DNA from: Chryseobacterium sp. SORGH_AS_0447
GTDB lineage: Bacteria > Bacteroidota > Bacteroidia > Flavobacteriales > Weeksellaceae
Assembly: GCF_030818695.1 (NCBI RefSeq)
Contig: NZ_JAUTAR010000001.1
Span: 2,350,501 to 2,414,500 of the forward strand
Direction of reading: 5' to 3'
DNA: 64,000 bases
This document shows positions 62,701 to 64,000 of the stretch, one piece after another. Both the position numbers and the translations under genes were made by a program. Position 1 is the first letter of the stretch. Each line of letters opens with the position of its first letter. The notes below the pieces were generated by a model. It searched no databases. It saw nothing but the letters and a program-made list of their open reading frames with translations, and was not told where the DNA came from.

Positions 62701-63725
62701 TCGTCAACGGTATAGTTAAATTGGTGATTCCCTAAAAAAATACCCCAAATTTTGTTTCCTGACGGATCAAATTTTGAAATGTAGCCATAGTTTTGTGAAT
62801 AAGAGTCAAATAATGTATAAGTACTTGTTGCTACGTTGTATCTGGCTATAGTCGTAAAACTCGTATAAACCTCTTGGTTATTATTTGCCAAAACCCGATA
62901 ATAGGTATTGGAATTCCACATCAAGTTCGGGAGGTTTTTAATCCATAACAATGTTGGTACAGGATCAATAACTAAAATTTTATTATATGAATCTTGTTTA
63001 CTTATAAATCCATAAACATTTTCTTTTAATTGTCTGAAGCTGATCAATGATGCTTCTTTGGACTTTCCGTCTGTGATCCAGGAATAGGGTATATTTTCGT
63101 GCACTTCCCCAAAACGGGTCTGCATTATAATTTTATTGTTTTTTAATGATGTCTTTGCACCGTTAAATTTCATCTTAATGTCTGAAACCTTTCCTCCCGG
63201 TTTTACAATGAAATTATATTCAATGGGTTTTAAAGTATCGTTTGGTTTAAAAAATACAAGATCAATTTTATTATAGATATTTTTATAAGTCACTTTTTTA
63301 AATCGATGAACATTTAAAATTCCGTTTGGCTCATTAGGAATATTATAAAAATTATCATAATCGGGTGATTTCCCTTCAGATATAATTTCTGTGTTTGGAT
63401 TAGAATTAATTAAATCTATATCCACTCTATGATACTTGTATTTAAATTTTTCTGATCTCTGCGAGGAATCCTTCTCTTTTACTGTATTTTTTTCATCGAT
63501 CTTTTCCGCTTGATATATATCATAGGAAAATCCTGAAGATCTTAGCTGTACATTCAGACCTGCTGAGTGAAAAAGATACTTTACATCCGGATTTGCCTTT
63601 CCGTCCTGATCTACAATCTGGCCTTTATTTTCATAAAAGAAATAATCATTGTTTTCGGGAGTTTTTTTCTGTGACAAGATAGAAATACAATAGAAAATTG
63701 TCAATAGAAATAAAAGTTTTCGCAT
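59712..63725 (-). CDS. Large T9SS type B secreted protein with repeat-rich ectodomain
   Basis: A 1337-residue secreted protein. Signal peptide RKLLFLLTIFYCISILSQ. Residues about 25-250 form the DUF7948-type start (FFYENKGQIVDQDGK, LNVQLRSSGFSYDIY). About 300-720 hold SBBP-like repeats (IYAIGRARDSQGGTN, NIILGGFGGNTGI), a likely beta-propeller. Then come Ig-like and HYR-like domains (CIGSNIQMNASGGTSYNWTG, PDITGDCHTIISNIPTATDN), each about 80-90 residues, two near-identical PTLAxxxITGxxxKxYDAAG blocks, and the C-terminal type B sorting domain (FTPNGDGFNDQWKI, VYDRRGLPVFKE, WDGKLNGSQIPTGNYWY). Type B cargo is exported by T9SS and linked or released at the surface. No enzymatic motif seen. TATCTTTG at 63744-63751 reads toward it. 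Confidence 0.9.
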   Translation of the reverse strand: MRKLLFLLTIFYCISILSQKKTPENNDYFFYENKGQIVDQDGKANPDVKYLFHSAGLNVQLRSSGFSYDIYQAEKIDEKNTVKEKDSSQRSEKFKYKYHRVDIDLINSNPNTEIISEGKSPDYDNFYNIPNEPNGILNVHRFKKVTYKNIYNKIDLVFFKPNDTLKPIEYNFIVKPGGKVSDIKMKFNGAKTSLKNNKIIMQTRFGEVHENIPYSWITDGKSKEASLISFRQLKENVYGFISKQDSYNKILVIDPVPTLLWIKNLPNLMWNSNTYYRVLANNNQEVYTSFTTIARYNVATSTYTLFDSYSQNYGYISKFDPSGNKIWGIFLGNHQFNYTVDESNLLKDIAITSNNEIYAIGRARDSQGGTNNITTPGAHKEHTVYQGQWVGYDYDAFLVKFNDSGVRLWGTYFGSDNSADSFDCIALDSNENIILGGFGGNTGITTPNAQIPTYIPGSNGIIVKFSPNGQQLYGSYFKILEGVKKINLDSFGNIYVASDDYKQYLIHPETTPGVHQPNMIGYGNAYLAKLNSNFQFQWGTYFGGKNGYGIQYNSDEGKTNIRDFKIDKNNNIILLGNTDSHEKISTPGTHQTTRTSNLGNDIFLTKFSPTGHQIWGTYYGATTSVNVDDDMAYALSVDDNNNPIFSGSTSNDIQIATPNGFLPNDGGGYYYGFFTKFNTMGNQIWGSYFYRTIHSIYAKSNNIYTLGGVALNNNFAKFYDCTSGISVTSNSPVCIGSNIQMNASGGTSYNWTGPNGFTSTLQNPSIPNATAVNSGIYTCQVSGTGSCDGSFTVNVTVGDTVAPIPTLPTLPDITGDCHTIISNIPTATDNCAGTITGTTTDPLSYSSPGTYIIHWIYTDGNGNISTQNQNVTVTAPVLPTAVNTQQTFCASLHPTLADIQITGQNIKWYDAAGTLLAATIPLVNGQTYFASQTINGCESNKVAIQVTVNNTPKPTGNSVQDFCASAAPTLASLVITGASLKFYDAAGNILPITTPLANGTTYFVTQTLNSCESEKLAVTATLSTNNVPANDYSVTLCNSTTGNSMNVNLTTYQSNIIVSPGSYSFTYTDNLGNPISNPSNYLLNVGSTVIYVKVSTPDGCFKVIRLDIALNPKPEFNLPEKIDFCKGKTITLDAGSGYASYLWSNGATTQTITVSAQGNYSVTVTNSFGCQSTDNIQVSYTVLPEIISVNVSNNSATVILSATGNFEYSLDNFTWQDSNIFTNLKIGEYMVYVRTKGGCIIGQKPFSIFNIPNTFTPNGDGFNDQWKIAGLENYPGTEVNVYDRRGLPVFKEVISKKPLVWDGKLNGSQIPTGNYWYTIKVSDGRVYTGWLLIKNRE

Positions 63726-63743
63726 CGGTTACTAATTTTCCGG

Positions 63744-63751
63744 CAAAGATA
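63744..63751 (-). promoter_or_regulatory. Minus-7 element of the T9SS type B gene
   Basis: TATCTTTG on the minus strand, 18 bases before the start codon. Confidence 0.6.
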
Positions 63752-63785
63752 ATAAAACAGGAAGGTTTCGGAAATGAATTTAAAA

Positions 63786-64000
63786 TTAATATTTTTGATG
63801 AGGCAAATGAAGGGCAATCCAGCGATGAAATTCTTCTAAAAACCCATTCAGAAAGTCTTCTGTGGATTTCACTAAAATCATCCCGTCTGCGTTAAAAAGT
63901 TTCTCACTTTCTCCGATATAGGCTTCTGGCTGCTGCATGACGGGCATATTGAGAAATACGAGGGACTGCCGCAAATGGTGATTAGCTCCGAAAGCGCCCA
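63786..64000 (-). CDS. NAD(P)H-dependent FMN reductase-like protein, 5' end cut by window
   Basis: The visible 70 C-terminal residues read GAFGANHHLRQSLVFLNMPV, then MQQPEAYIGE and LFNADGMILVKSTEDFLNGF, ending LHLPHQKY. GxxGxxxxLRxSL followed by a short strand is characteristic of NADPH-dependent FMN reductases of the flavodoxin fold (SsuE/YLR011w-like). The start codon lies beyond base 64000. It precedes the T9SS gene on the same strand, 60 bases away. Substrate unknown. Confidence 0.7.
   Translation of the reverse strand, partial: GAFGANHHLRQSLVFLNMPVMQQPEAYIGESEKLFNADGMILVKSTEDFLNGFLEEFHRWIALHLPHQKY

Overview
The window reads as chromosome of a Flavobacteriia member (phylum Bacteroidota), most likely Chryseobacterium or a close relative. 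The evidence is recurrent TAnnTTTG minus-7 promoter elements, starts without Shine-Dalgarno sequences, three type IX secretion (T9SS) cargo proteins, GLPGLI, GEVED and M56 families, GG-leader peptides of a Chryseobacterium type, and many short intergenic repeats I associate with this group. Genus is inferred from recall of families, not from a search.

Layout. 1-4778: end of an A+T-rich defence-type operon (DUF262/DUF1524 nuclease, cut by the window edge; PLD-SNF2 helicase; DUF4391 protein). 4798-8591: a damaged XRE regulator, a small hypothetical gene, a DUF1294 membrane protein, a PfpI/DJ-1 protein, and long gene-poor stretches full of repeats. 8592-16096: typA, an M23 lipoprotein, a GHL10 glycosidase-like lipoprotein, ferritin and ychF. 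16206-18564: two tandem cysteine-rich GG-leader peptides divergent from an AraC regulator and an SDR gene. 18622-22020: methionine aminotransferase, a T9SS-exported YadA-head-like protein and a LytTR response regulator. 22302-27298: topoisomerase IV genes parE and parC around a small membrane protein. 27385-32611: Fur-family regulator, GEVED T9SS protein, rhomboid protease, then a leftward cluster tsaC/sua5, CPBP protease, yaaA and prmC. 32713-33117: four tandem initiator tRNA genes, made of two alternating alleles. 33231-39882: small proteins, a BlaI-M56-GLPGLI group with a two-operator promoter, an acetyltransferase and a transaldolase-like aldolase. 40244-50648: TPR protein, peptidase E, PBP4, histidine kinase, M61 and M1 peptidases, tatC and kdsD. 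50807-57100: recQ, a PH-like membrane protein, a glycosyltransferase, a split small gene and lpdA. 57322-58703: a complete IS256-family element with an 8-bp target duplication, sitting inside an older intergenic repeat. 58847-64000: a CvfB-like S1 protein, a 1337-residue T9SS type B protein and the end of a flavin reductase-like gene.

Most of the window is ordinary core genome. The parts most worth attention are the defence operon at the left edge, the paired six-cysteine peptides without visible maturation genes, the duplicated initiator tRNA array, the symmetric operators at the blaI promoter and in front of the Fur-family gene, and several families of extragenic repeats, one of which (near 7513 and 13998) appears in both orientations with conserved ends.
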